A stretch of 64,000 bases of DNA from NCBI RefSeq assembly GCF_027052235.1, contig NZ_JALUFF010000027.1:104408-168407 (forward strand). Direction: 5' to 3'. This DNA is from Thermococcus sp. GTDB lineage: Archaea > Methanobacteriota_B > Thermococci > Thermococcales > Thermococcaceae. The notes below the pieces were generated by a model. It was not told the origin of the DNA. It was given only the letters and a program-made list of their open reading frames with translations, and made no database searches. This document shows, in pieces, positions 9,202 to 17,199 of the stretch. Position numbers and translations under genes: made by a program. Position 1 is the stretch's first letter; each line of letters opens with the position of its first letter.

Positions 9202-9994
9202 GCAACTCTATCAATCCCTGCTTGTTGGGTATCTTGGCGAATTTCTCGGGGTCCTTAACCTTCAGGAGGAGAGGGACGTCGCCGAAGAGCCTGAGAACCT
9301 TTCCGAAGGGTATGCTCCCTTCGCCGGGCAGGAGGTGGAGGTCGCCGACGCCGTAAGCCAAAGCGTCCTCTGGCTCAACCTGCGGGAAGAGCTTTCCGAA
9401 GTTGTCGTGAATCATGAGTATGACTGTCTTCTCGGTTCCGAGTTTGACGTCCTCAAGGAGCTTCTCGTCGTTGCCCTGTGCGCTCAGGAAGGCGTGGGCA
9501 ACGTCAAGGGCGAAGCCAACGTTTTCCCTGTCAACGTTGTCAACGACGTAGAGCGTGTCCTTAACGCTGAAGGTGTTCTCAAGGGCTATCTTTATGCCGA
9601 AGGGCCCGACCATGTCGGCTAGCTGCTGTATCGCCTCAATCTCAAGGTCAAGCCTCCCTGTTTTTCCGCTCTGCATGACGATTACCTTTGCCCCGAGCTT
9701 TATCGCAACGTCCGCAACCGCCTTCGCAACTCGGAAGTGCCTGCTGTAGTAGATGTGGTCGCGAAGGTTCACCGATATCGGCATTCTGACGATGTAGTCT
9801 ATGCCAACGCCCTTCAGCGTGGTTTCAACGGACCTTAGCTTCCTTTCGACGACGGCACCGTTCTTTATCAGGCCTAGGGCGTGGGGGAATATTGAGACGA
9901 AGTCGTAGTTCTTTATCTTCACGTCCGCGAGGATTGAGGCCAGGCTCTTGTCCTTCGTGATGAAGTGCGGGTATATCGTAACCCCTATCTCCAT
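9188..9994 (-). CDS. Xylose isomerase-like TIM-barrel protein
   Basis: The 268-residue product has the sugar phosphate isomerase/epimerase (AP endonuclease 2-like) barrel. Recognisable strands are [45 protein letters not shown] (Glu), [12 protein letters not shown] (Asp, His) and [11 protein letters not shown] (His), which provide the usual metal ligands. Substrate is unknown; endonuclease IV activity is not supported since several zinc ligands are not obvious. The ATG at 9994 follows GGTGATGGT. The gene ends inside the 3' end of the RNase III-like gene (14-bp convergent overlap). Confidence 0.82.
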   Translation of the reverse strand: MEIGVTIYPHFITKDKSLASILADVKIKNYDFVSIFPHALGLIKNGAVVERKLRSVETTLKGVGIDYIVRMPISVNLRDHIYYSRHFRVAKAVADVAIKLGAKVIVMQSGKTGRLDLEIEAIQQLADMVGPFGIKIALENTFSVKDTLYVVDNVDRENVGFALDVAHAFLSAQGNDEKLLEDVKLGTEKTVILMIHDNFGKLFPQVEPEDALAYGVGDLHLLPGEGSIPFGKVLRLFGDVPLLLKVKDPEKFAKIPNKQGLIELLTSL

Positions 9995-10023
9995 ACCATC
10001 ACCTTGAAGGGAGTTGCCCCGGG

Positions 10024-10034
10024 GATATAAAAGC
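10024..10034 (-). promoter_or_regulatory. Promoter of the TIM-barrel gene
   Basis: Read on the minus strand this is GCTTTTATATC, 30-40 bases before the ATG at 9994, which fits a short-leader archaeal TATA box. The divergent sppA gene has its own element nearby. Confidence 0.45.
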
Positions 10035-10048
10035 TTAGCGAGGGCAGA

Positions 10049-10058
10049 GTTTAAAAGC
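10049..10058 (+). promoter_or_regulatory. Promoter of the sppA operon
   Basis: AGTTTAAAAGC lies about 30-38 bases before the ATG at 10087, with GCGGTGAGAGA as ribosome binding site between them. Confidence 0.45.
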
Positions 10059-10086
10059 TCCACGTGGAAATCCCGGCGGTGAGAGA

Positions 10087-11073
10087 ATGAGGGAGAACCT
10101 CTGGAAGTACGTCTCGGCAGTCCTCGCGCTCCTTCTTGCGCTTTCTACAGTGGCGATAGCAATCATCTATCACTCGGCATCGCCCTACATCGTTCCGGCG
10201 AACGCCACGGTGAAGCCAGTTGAGGAGAACACCCTTAACGTCAGCCTCAGGTGCAACGCCACCTTTCAGGAGAGGGAACTCGAAGACCAGATAAGCTTCC
10301 TCCGTTCCCTCATAAACCGGACAGGAAACGGCACCATAGCCATCGTCCCGCTCTTCGGAATCATAGATGAGTACACTGCCCTCCAGGTCGTGCCACTCCT
10401 CAGGGAGCTCGCCTCGAACTCCTCCGTTGGCGGGGTTCTGCTGTGGATTGAGAGCCCGGGCGGGAGCGTCGGGCCGGTGATGGAGATATATTCTGAGGTC
10501 AGGAAGCTTTCGCTGGTAAAACCGGTTGTCGCGTACTCCGGGGGAATAATGGCCTCGGGTGGCTACTACGTGGCTGTCGGTGCCGATAAGATAATAGCGG
10601 ACCCCCTTGCGGAGGTCGGGAGCATAGGGGTCATCTACGTCCACTATAACTTAGAGAAGAACTACGAGATGAACGGCATAAAGGTTGAGGTCTTCAAGAC
10701 GGGCCCCTACAAGGACATGGGCGCTGAGTGGCGCGGACTAACCGAGGAAGAGAAGGAGATGATATCGGGCATGGTGAACACCTACTTCCAAGCCTTCCTT
10801 AAGGCCGTCTCCGGGGGCAGGGGGATGAACATGAGCGCCGTCAAGGACTTCGCAACGGGAAGGACGTGGTTCGCGGAGAACGTCACAGGAACCCTCGTGG
10901 ACGAGACGGGTGGAATAGACACCGCCATATCGGTCCTTGAGGGTCTTATGAACGTGACGGGCGCCAAAGTTGTTATATACAAGAACCTCCAAAGCCCCTC
11001 TGGGTTCACCGTATACGGTAGCCGGGCCCTCTACCTCGACCCGCGCTACGTGGGGCCGTACATAGGGGGGTGA
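10087..11073 (+). CDS. sppA: Signal peptide peptidase SppA (archaeal)
   Basis: Membrane-anchored serine protease that digests cleaved signal peptides on the outer face of the membrane. The 328-residue protein has one N-terminal helix (residues 7-28), an ATP-independent crotonase-like domain, the GGVLLWIESPGGSVGP strand-loop, nucleophile Ser157 in MASGGYY and a general-base lysine, probably Lys209 in KTGPYKDMG, 52 residues later. That Ser-Lys spacing matches the characterised T. kodakarensis enzyme. It is about half the length of E. coli SppA, as usual for archaea. Two further genes follow within a few bases. Confidence 0.94.
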   Translation: MRENLWKYVSAVLALLLALSTVAIAIIYHSASPYIVPANATVKPVEENTLNVSLRCNATFQERELEDQISFLRSLINRTGNGTIAIVPLFGIIDEYTALQVVPLLRELASNSSVGGVLLWIESPGGSVGPVMEIYSEVRKLSLVKPVVAYSGGIMASGGYYVAVGADKIIADPLAEVGSIGVIYVHYNLEKNYEMNGIKVEVFKTGPYKDMGAEWRGLTEEEKEMISGMVNTYFQAFLKAVSGGRGMNMSAVKDFATGRTWFAENVTGTLVDETGGIDTAISVLEGLMNVTGAKVVIYKNLQSPSGFTVYGSRALYLDPRYVGPYIGG

Positions 11074-11077
11074 GAGC

Positions 11078-11557
11078 GTGCTCTGCGAGGAGAAGCTTGA
11101 GGTGTTTGAGAACGGCTTTGAGGACGGTAAATTCAAGGTTCGCGTGGAGTTCTACGGGAAAGATGCCAGGAAGCTTCTCCTCGCCATCATAAGGGAGCTC
11201 TACCTTCCCGACTATGGGGAGGACTACGTCTATCCCTTCGAGTGCGCCAAGGAGCTCTGGGGGATTCCCCTTGAGGGGAAGGAAATTCTCCCCGGCGATG
11301 TTGAGCCGAGCCCGGTTAAGTTCGTCAACAGGAGCATTATCGAGAGGCTCAAAAAGACCCTCTCGGCCGTGGATGCCCCTGAAGGGGTTAAGGAGAGGAT
11401 AGACCTTGAGAAGGCCCGCATAGGGAAGGTCGGGAAGAGATTGATAGCCATCGGAAGGGACTTCTTCCTCGATGAAGCCGGCTACCTCATAACATTCACC
11501 AAGCCCTCGATGGCCGGGCTCATACTCAAATACCTGGGGATGCTCGATGAAACTTGA
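11078..11557 (+). CDS. Conserved Thermococcales protein of unknown function
   Basis: A 159-residue soluble protein that I do not recognise. It is mixed alpha/beta with an acidic N-terminal half and no cysteine pair, signal peptide or membrane helix. The start is GTG at 11078 with GGGGGGTGAG about six bases upstream, only 4 bp after sppA. It overlaps the AI-2E-type permease gene by 11 bp, so all three are probably translated from one message. No motif gives a function. Confidence 0.75.
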   Translation: MLCEEKLEVFENGFEDGKFKVRVEFYGKDARKLLLAIIRELYLPDYGEDYVYPFECAKELWGIPLEGKEILPGDVEPSPVKFVNRSIIERLKKTLSAVDAPEGVKERIDLEKARIGKVGKRLIAIGRDFFLDEAGYLITFTKPSMAGLILKYLGMLDET

Positions 11558-12548
11558 GACAGCAGTATGGGCCGTCATTTCGCTCGTAATCCTCTACCTC
11601 ACATGGGAGACCGTGAAACCCGTCATATCGCCGATAATCATAGCCGTGACCCTCGCCTACATCCTCTATCCCCTCCACGAACGCCTCTCGGATAAAGTGG
11701 GCAACCGCTGGTCGGCTTTTATCCTGACCGGGGTTCTCACGGTTATTTCATTCCTCTTCATCCTTGGCTTCGCCCTCTGGATTAACGACATCAAGCTCTC
11801 CCTTGCGGAGTACGTTGACACCTTCTTCAGCTGGCTCCTTGGAATACACCTCCCGCCGGCGACCTACGACCTCACGATGAGGATTTCTCAGGCCATAACG
11901 GAGCGCTTCAACGCCTACGTCCTCGGCTACACCTATTCCCTCCCCAAGCTCGCCCTTCAGGTCGTCGTTATGGTGTTCGCCTTCTACGGCGTCCTCGTCA
12001 ACGCAATCGAGATAAAGAACGAGCTCTACTCCCTCCTCCCCCCTGCAAACAGGGAGCTGGCCCAGAAGCTCGTGGAGAGCGGTGCCAGAACGCTCCACTA
12101 CATGCTGAGGGGCTGGCTCCTCGTGAGCATCGGCAAGGGGATTATGATGGCGCTGGCCTTCTACATCTACGGCATCTCCGACGCCGGTGGAGCTATAGCA
12201 GCGGGCATACTCACCGTAATCCTTGAGCTGCTTCCCCTTGTGGGGGGTTGGATGGTTTGGCTTGGGGGAGCTTTCTACCTCTACACTGTCGGTAGGCTCG
12301 GCGCCGCCTTGGCGCTCACCCTCTACGGTGCGACCCTGATTTCCCCGATGCCCGATGTTTTCCTCGTGAAGAAGCTGGGGAGAAGACAGTGGGGTGTAAA
12401 CGCCTTGGTGAGCATCGTTGGTATATTCGGGGGCTACATAGCCTTTGGCTTCGTTGGGGTTATAATCGGCCCGCTTTCGCTTTCGCTCCTCCTCACCCTC
12501 GTTGATGAGTGGAAGAAGGAGAAGTCTAGGGGGAGAACCCGGCGATGA
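11547..12548 (+). CDS. AI-2E family (PerM-type) membrane transporter
   Basis: A 333-residue polytopic protein with about eight membrane helices. Paired N-terminal helices (AVWAVISLVILYLTW, PIIIAVTLAYILYPL) and a long C-terminal hydrophobic block contain the family's conserved features: the amphipathic segment before WLLVSIGKGIMMAL, then GISDAGGAIAAGILTVILELLPLVGG and the late IISPMPDVFLV region. Members export or exchange small solutes, some acting as sodium/proton antiporters; the substrate here is unknown. It starts inside the previous gene and ends 23 bp inside the convergent dihydropteroate synthase-like gene. Confidence 0.87.
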   Translation: MKLETAVWAVISLVILYLTWETVKPVISPIIIAVTLAYILYPLHERLSDKVGNRWSAFILTGVLTVISFLFILGFALWINDIKLSLAEYVDTFFSWLLGIHLPPATYDLTMRISQAITERFNAYVLGYTYSLPKLALQVVVMVFAFYGVLVNAIEIKNELYSLLPPANRELAQKLVESGARTLHYMLRGWLLVSIGKGIMMALAFYIYGISDAGGAIAAGILTVILELLPLVGGWMVWLGGAFYLYTVGRLGAALALTLYGATLISPMPDVFLVKKLGRRQWGVNALVSIVGIFGGYIAFGFVGVIIGPLSLSLLLTLVDEWKKEKSRGRTRR

Positions 12549-13344
12549 AGCGGGCCACCCTGATAGCATCCAGCGTCTCACCGACATCGTGGGTTCTCAC
12601 GATGTTGGCTCCCTTTAGAACGGCAACTGCAGTCGCGGAGATGCTCCCGTAGAGCCTCTCAGACGGGTCTTTTCTCCCGGTTATCGCACCTATGAACGAC
12701 TTCCTTGAGACACCGATGAGTATCGGCTTCCCGAAGAGCTTGAGGACGTTGAGGTTGGCTATTACCCTTGAGTCCCACTCATACCAAGGGGGCCACTCTG
12801 GACGGAGGAAACCTATAGCCGGGTCAACTGCGACCTCTTTAACGCCATGCTCATTTGCTATAGTCAGGCTCTCCTCTAGGAGTTCAACGACCCTCCTCAC
12901 GGGGTCCGAAAAGTTCCTGACCTTCCCGTGGGCGCAGAGAACCGCCGGCGCTCCGTACTCCGAGGCCACCTTCGGCATCTCAGGGTCGCCTTTAAAGCCG
13001 GTTACGTCGTTTATTATCTCCGCCCCGGCTTTCAGGGCCTCCTCCGCAACCCTGGCGCTGGCGGTGTCTATGCTTATCGGAACGTCAACGACGTCCTTCA
13101 CGACCCCGACGGCCCATACTGCCCTCCTGATTTCCTCCTCAAGCGGTATCCTTGTTTCGAGGTAGGGTGCGGTTGACTTTGCCCCTATGTCTATGAACGA
13201 CGCCCCCTCCTCGACCATCCTGACGGCCGTTTCGGCGAGGGCTCTCTCATCCTTCCGGACGCTCCCCTTGTAAAAGCTCTCGGGGGAGACGTTTATCACA
13301 CCCATGACCGCAGGCTCCTTAAGACTGACACCCGCGAACCTCAT
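12526..13344 (-). CDS. folP: Dihydropteroate synthase-like protein
   Basis: A 272-residue TIM barrel of the DHPS family. Conserved strands are MGVINVSPESFYKG (near residue 13), the FIDIGAKSTAPY loop, PISIDTASARVAEEALKAGAEIINDVTGF and ILIGVSRKSFIGAITGR. In folate-making cells this condenses p-aminobenzoate with a pterin; archaeal homologues may work on the methanopterin-type precursor or on an unknown pterin. The divergent neighbour is RFAP synthase, which commits p-aminobenzoate-derived carbon to methanopterin-type cofactors, so a pterin role is likely. The ATG follows GGTGGTGGC. Confidence 0.85.
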   Translation of the reverse strand: MRFAGVSLKEPAVMGVINVSPESFYKGSVRKDERALAETAVRMVEEGASFIDIGAKSTAPYLETRIPLEEEIRRAVWAVGVVKDVVDVPISIDTASARVAEEALKAGAEIINDVTGFKGDPEMPKVASEYGAPAVLCAHGKVRNFSDPVRRVVELLEESLTIANEHGVKEVAVDPAIGFLRPEWPPWYEWDSRVIANLNVLKLFGKPILIGVSRKSFIGAITGRKDPSERLYGSISATAVAVLKGANIVRTHDVGETLDAIRVARFIAGFSP

Positions 13345-13372
13345 GCCACCACCATAGGGAGTTCCGCTAAAC

Positions 13373-13382
13373 CGTTAAAAGC
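13373..13382 (+). promoter_or_regulatory. Promoter of the RFAP synthase-AGOG operon
   Basis: CGTTAAAAGC lies about 30 bases before the ATG at 13412; GGGTGAGAGG provides the ribosome binding site. The complementary GCTTTTAACG may serve the divergent folP-like gene at 13344. Confidence 0.4.
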
Positions 13383-13411
13383 CCCATCCCTCAACTTCAC
13401 CGGGTGAGAGG

Positions 13412-14380
13412 ATGATAGTCAGAACACCCAGAAGGCTCCACCTCGGGCTTATAGACCCCACCGGAAGCCTTGGGAGGCGCTTCGGAAGCCTCGGGGTTGC
13501 CCTCGAAGGGGGCTACGAGCTGAGAATTCTGCCCTACGAGAGAACCGAGATAGTTGCTGAAGGCGAGGACAGGAAAACCATAGCAGAGGTCCTGCGCAAA
13601 ATGAACTCCGCCTTTGATACTGGGATGAACTACTACGTTGAGGTCAGGAAGGCCATACCGAGACACGTCGGCCTTGGCTCGACGACCCAGCTCAGCCTGG
13701 CGGTTGGGACTGGTGTGGCGAGGATGAATGGCCTCAGGGTTTCCCTCACGGACATCGCCCGGGCCCTTGGGAGAGGTAAAAACAGCGGGGCGGGCATATA
13801 CTCCTTCGCCCACGGGGGCTTCGTCCTCGACGGCGGAGTTAAGGACGGGATTCCTCCCCTTATCCTGAGGGAAGAGGTTCCCCCTGACTGGGCCTTTCTC
13901 CTCGTTATCCCGGAGGTCAAACCCGGGCCCGATGAAGAGGAGGAAAAACCCGTTATGGATTCAGCCTTCGGGAGCGTTGAAGTGGCCAGAGAAATAAGCC
14001 ACCGCATCCTCCTAGGGCTCTTGCCTGCACTAAAGGAGGGCAACATCAGGGCCTTTGGGGAGCACCTTTCGGCTGTACAGAGGCTCGTCGGGATGCACTT
14101 TAAGGATTTCCAGGGAGGAGAGTTCAGGGAGGACGTGAGGCTCATCCTGGACTTCCTCCAGAGGAAGACCTACGGTGCCGGCCAGAGCAGCTGGGGGCCG
14201 ACAGTCTACGGCCTCATCCTGAAGTCCGAGTTCCAGAGGCTTTCCCTTGAGCTCCACGAGTATCTGAAGGAACTTGGGCTGAGGGCGAAGGTCGAGCTCG
14301 GCCTTCCGAGGAACAGCGGTGCTGAAATAGTTGAGGAGAACGCCTTCATCCAGAAAATACTGAGGAGCGTGGCGGGATGA
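13412..14380 (+). CDS. Beta-ribofuranosylaminobenzene 5'-phosphate synthase
   Basis: RFAP synthase joins a p-aminobenzoate-type compound (4-hydroxybenzoate in some methanogens) to PRPP with loss of CO2, the first committed step of methanopterin-type cofactors. The 322-residue product has a GHMP-kinase-like fold: RTPRRLHLGLID at the N-terminus, the HVGLGSTTQLSLAVGTG glycine-rich loop near residue 87-104, GRGKNSGAGIYSFAHGGF and the C-terminal GAGQSSWGPTVYG segment. It overlaps the AGOG gene by 4 bp (ATGA). In a non-methanogen this points to a methanopterin-like C1 carrier. Confidence 0.9.
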   Translation: MIVRTPRRLHLGLIDPTGSLGRRFGSLGVALEGGYELRILPYERTEIVAEGEDRKTIAEVLRKMNSAFDTGMNYYVEVRKAIPRHVGLGSTTQLSLAVGTGVARMNGLRVSLTDIARALGRGKNSGAGIYSFAHGGFVLDGGVKDGIPPLILREEVPPDWAFLLVIPEVKPGPDEEEEKPVMDSAFGSVEVAREISHRILLGLLPALKEGNIRAFGEHLSAVQRLVGMHFKDFQGGEFREDVRLILDFLQRKTYGAGQSSWGPTVYGLILKSEFQRLSLELHEYLKELGLRAKVELGLPRNSGAEIVEENAFIQKILRSVAG

Positions 14381-15168
14381 CCCTTGAGAGGTTCGTGAAG
14401 GTGAAATACAGAGAGGATAAGGAGAGGGTCTCCAGGCTGGTTGAGATACTGAGGGAGCTCGGTCTTGAGTGTGCTAGGACGATTGAGGAGAGGGTTGACC
14501 TGCAGTTCGAGGCGCTCGCCCGCCTTAGGGAGAACCTGAAAAACGACGAACTCTTTATGAAGCTCGTCATTGCAAACGCGCTCGTTAGCTACCAGCTGAC
14601 CGGTAAGGGCGAGGACTGGTGGTGGGAGTTCTCAAGGCATTTCTCATCCGAACCCCGGATAGAGGGAATCGCCGAGGCCTACGCCCGGTTTCTTCCCTCT
14701 TCGAGAACCAACAGGAGGCTCGTAGCGGGGAAGCTGAGGCGCCTCGAAAGGCTTGAGCCCTTCCTCAACTCCCTGGGGATGGACGACCTCAGGCGGTTCT
14801 ACTTCGAGGACATGGTGGGGCTGAGGGATGAACTCGCCTCGGTTCTCGGCTCAAAGAAGAGCGCCAAAACGATAGTCTTCGCAGTTAAGATGTTCGGATA
14901 CGCCGGCAGGATAGCCTTCGGGGAGTTCGTTCCCTATCCGATGGAGATAGACATCCCCGATGACGTCAGGATAAACGCCTATACGAGGCGCTTCACCAGC
15001 GAGCCGCCTGTGGGCTTCTGGAGGAGGATAGCCCTCGAAACGGGCATTCCACCCCTGCACATCGACTCAATCCTCTGGCCGGTTCTCGGCGGTAAGGGGG
15101 AAGTCCTTGAGAGGTTAAGGAAGAACTGCAAAAAGGCCGACCTCGTCCTTGAGCTCGTGGAAATCTAA
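14377..15168 (+). CDS. Archaeal 8-oxoguanine DNA glycosylase AGOG
   Basis: Base-excision repair glycosylase/lyase for 8-oxoguanine, of the helix-hairpin-helix superfamily found in archaea lacking classical OGG. The 263-residue sequence shows VIANALVSYQLTGKGEDWWWEFSRHF and, later, SKKSAKTIVFAVKMFGYAGR. Lys164 (nucleophile) and Asp196 in DIPDDVR are spaced 32 residues apart, the spacing known from Pyrobaculum AGOG (K140/D172); this assignment is by pattern. It overlaps RFAP synthase (ATGA) and is the last gene of that unit. Confidence 0.88.
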   Translation: MTLERFVKVKYREDKERVSRLVEILRELGLECARTIEERVDLQFEALARLRENLKNDELFMKLVIANALVSYQLTGKGEDWWWEFSRHFSSEPRIEGIAEAYARFLPSSRTNRRLVAGKLRRLERLEPFLNSLGMDDLRRFYFEDMVGLRDELASVLGSKKSAKTIVFAVKMFGYAGRIAFGEFVPYPMEIDIPDDVRINAYTRRFTSEPPVGFWRRIALETGIPPLHIDSILWPVLGGKGEVLERLRKNCKKADLVLELVEI

Positions 15169-15209
15169 GAGCAGGGTTTATCGGCTAGTTGACCTCAAGA
15201 TTGTTAGGT

Positions 15210-15251
15210 ATTTTGTTTAACTTCTCAATTTTGTTTAACAAACTTTTTAAG
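15210..15251 (+). promoter_or_regulatory. Direct-repeat operator and TATA box upstream of the DUF457-like gene
   Basis: The 12-mer ATTTTGTTTAAC occurs exactly twice (15210-15221 and 15228-15239), 18 bp apart, directly abutting the TATA-like AACTTTTTAAG at 15240-15251. The segment is clearly more AT-rich than its surroundings. Placement just upstream of TATA/BRE suits an activator or a repressor site. Which protein binds is unknown. Confidence 0.5.
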
Positions 15252-15286
15252 TTCAACTCTCGAAGATACTACAGGTGTTTTGGTGG

Positions 15287-15874
15287 ATGCTACTTCCAAT
15301 GCACATCTTCCTCGCCTACTTCGTGGGACTCTGGAGGGGATGGAACAAAAAGCTCATCGGTCTGTTCGTAATTGCAAACTCGGCACCGGATTACAGCTTC
15401 ATTCAGATGCTACTCATGGAGGGGGACTTTACCAGGACTTTCTTCAATCATGGCTTCGTCTCGTTTCTCTACATGATACCCCTCGGCCCGCTGGGAATCA
15501 TCGGGAATGGGTTTCATCTCCTCACTGACTTGCTTACTGGTGGAATACCCTTCTTCCCTGACGGTGTCTGGTATGGTTTCCCCAGAACGGGATGGCACCT
15601 GTGGGGCAAGTTCATACTCGTCCCCTGGGAGATACCAATACTCATCGCCGGCCTTTACGCGACCTACAAGCTGGGAAAAGAGAGGGTGACCTACTCACTC
15701 TTGGCGTTCCTGCTTGGCTACGTTGTCTTTATAGCTCTGAGTCCGCTCTACCTTGTTGATCCCTATCTCTCCACGGCCTTGGGTTTTCTTGTCCTGTGGT
15801 ATCTCTACGAGAGGGTTGGGCTACTCGATGTACTTGAAACAAAGGTTAGAGTAGGCGGAACGGCTAAACCCTAG
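15287..15874 (+). CDS. Membrane-bound DUF457/YdjM-like putative metal-dependent hydrolase
   Basis: The product (195 residues from the ATG at 15287) has about five hydrophobic segments. The region NSAPDYSFI, then FFNHGF and [16 protein letters not shown], follows the layout of the LexA-binding/DUF457 family, in which Asp and His residues at membrane edges are thought to bind metal. No activity is proven for the family. The start is uncertain: GTG 15275 lacks a good ribosome site, while ATG 15287 and ATG 15299 both follow GGTG motifs. It is monocistronic and overlaps the convergent UbiD-family gene by 11 bp. Confidence 0.75.
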   Translation: MLLPMHIFLAYFVGLWRGWNKKLIGLFVIANSAPDYSFIQMLLMEGDFTRTFFNHGFVSFLYMIPLGPLGIIGNGFHLLTDLLTGGIPFFPDGVWYGFPRTGWHLWGKFILVPWEIPILIAGLYATYKLGKERVTYSLLAFLLGYVVFIALSPLYLVDPYLSTALGFLVLWYLYERVGLLDVLETKVRVGGTAKP

Positions 15875-17126
15875 CCCTCTCGAAGTCCCTCTTTCTTTCG
15901 AGCGGTTTGGTTGCGTCAATCCCCCACTTGGTCGTTAAGCTTTTCTCAGCCGAGGGGTCGAGGGAGCTACCCCTGGCTTTGGGCACTATGACGAGGTCTC
16001 TGTCCGCCTGAAAGCGAGTTGCTATAGCCCACTCCACTTCGCGGTCGTCATATATGTTGATGTCTTCGTCAACCACAACAACGTGCTTTAAACTGGGATG
16101 GCCCGCAAAGGCAGCTAAGATTGCGTTTTTGCCATCTCCATCGTGCTGTTTGGTTATCGAAACCACCGCGTGGAGCCACATGGCCCCTCCCTCGGTTAGC
16201 CTTACCCCGTGGACTTTGGGGACGACGCGCTTGACGCTCGCGTATATCTGGGGCTCCTTGGGAAGGCCCATGAGCATGAAGTGCTCGTAGCCCCCGGGGA
16301 GGAGGGCGTGGAAGATTGGCTCATCGACGTGGTACATCCTCTCAAAGACCACCAAGGGCTGTTTTCTCACATGGTCGTAAGTGCCGGTTATGTCTACGAA
16401 GGGACCCTCGTCAACGAGCTCGGGCGTTATCTTCGCCTCGAAGACGAACTCGCTCTCCACTGGGACGGGAATGCCTCCAAGATTGACCACCTCAAGGGGC
16501 CTTCCAAAGGCCTTCTCGCTCATCCTGCTGGCTATCTCAAGCTCGCTGATTCCATAGGCGACGCTCGTTGCTCCAGCCAAGAGGAGATGAACGGGGTTGC
16601 CAACGACGATTCTCACGTCGAGCTCTTCTTCCCTTTCAGCTTTCTCCTTCCACATCGCGTAGAGGTGCCTCGGCACGAGCCTTATCGCCCCGGTCTTCTC
16701 GTCGCGAACCATTATCCTGTGGAAGGAGACGTTCACGAAATCCTTATCCTTGGCTATCACCATTGCCGAGGTGAAGTACTGGCCACCGCAGTTCGGATAG
16801 TATTTCGGGACGGGCAGTTCCCTGAGCGAAAAGTCCTCCGTCGAGTTCTTAAGGAATGGGGCCTTTTCAACGGTTCTATACGGAGAAGGGTTTTCCATCG
16901 CGTCGCTTATGAAGTGGAGTAGCTCATCCCGGCTGAGTCCGAGGTATGTGGCTATCCTCTCGCGGGTGCTCCAGATATTGCCAGCAACCTGCCAGCCCTC
17001 AACGTCCTTGAAGAGAACCGGCCTGTCCCTGTACTTCAGGAGGTAGCGCGTGACCTCAAGTTCCTTTTTCACGGGCCCCTCGATTACAACGACATCTTCA
17101 AACCCCTCGAGTATTTCCCTCAGCAT
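15864..17126 (-). CDS. UbiD-family decarboxylase (candidate anhydromevalonate phosphate decarboxylase)
   Basis: A 420-residue prenylated-FMN-dependent decarboxylase family member. Landmarks are [63 protein letters not shown] (metal/prFMN region), [19 protein letters not shown] and [24 protein letters not shown]. In archaea using the anhydromevalonate branch of the mevalonate pathway, a UbiD homologue makes isopentenyl phosphate. HMG-CoA reductase in this window makes that role attractive, but it is inference. The ATG at 17126 follows GGTGGTGAC; upstream in-frame codons run into the divergent promoter. Confidence 0.85.
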   Translation of the reverse strand: MLREILEGFEDVVVIEGPVKKELEVTRYLLKYRDRPVLFKDVEGWQVAGNIWSTRERIATYLGLSRDELLHFISDAMENPSPYRTVEKAPFLKNSTEDFSLRELPVPKYYPNCGGQYFTSAMVIAKDKDFVNVSFHRIMVRDEKTGAIRLVPRHLYAMWKEKAEREEELDVRIVVGNPVHLLLAGATSVAYGISELEIASRMSEKAFGRPLEVVNLGGIPVPVESEFVFEAKITPELVDEGPFVDITGTYDHVRKQPLVVFERMYHVDEPIFHALLPGGYEHFMLMGLPKEPQIYASVKRVVPKVHGVRLTEGGAMWLHAVVSITKQHDGDGKNAILAAFAGHPSLKHVVVVDEDINIYDDREVEWAIATRFQADRDLVIVPKARGSSLDPSAEKSLTTKWGIDATKPLERKRDFERARV

Positions 17127-17157
17127 GTCACCACCTCTGGGGGTTCTTCCAAAAGGT

Positions 17158-17165
17158 CTATAAAG
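17158..17165 (+). promoter_or_regulatory. Promoter of the XPB helicase gene
   Basis: CTATAAAG lies 35-42 bases before the ATG at 17200, in the 73-bp gap between divergent genes. Confidence 0.45.
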
Positions 17166-17199
17166 CCTTTTTCTAGACCCGATTTGATTGGCTATGCCC

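Noticed and set aside
10051..10644. 197-codon frame opposite sppA
   Set aside because: It covers the sppA signal anchor region in antisense and has no ribosome site or recognisable motif.
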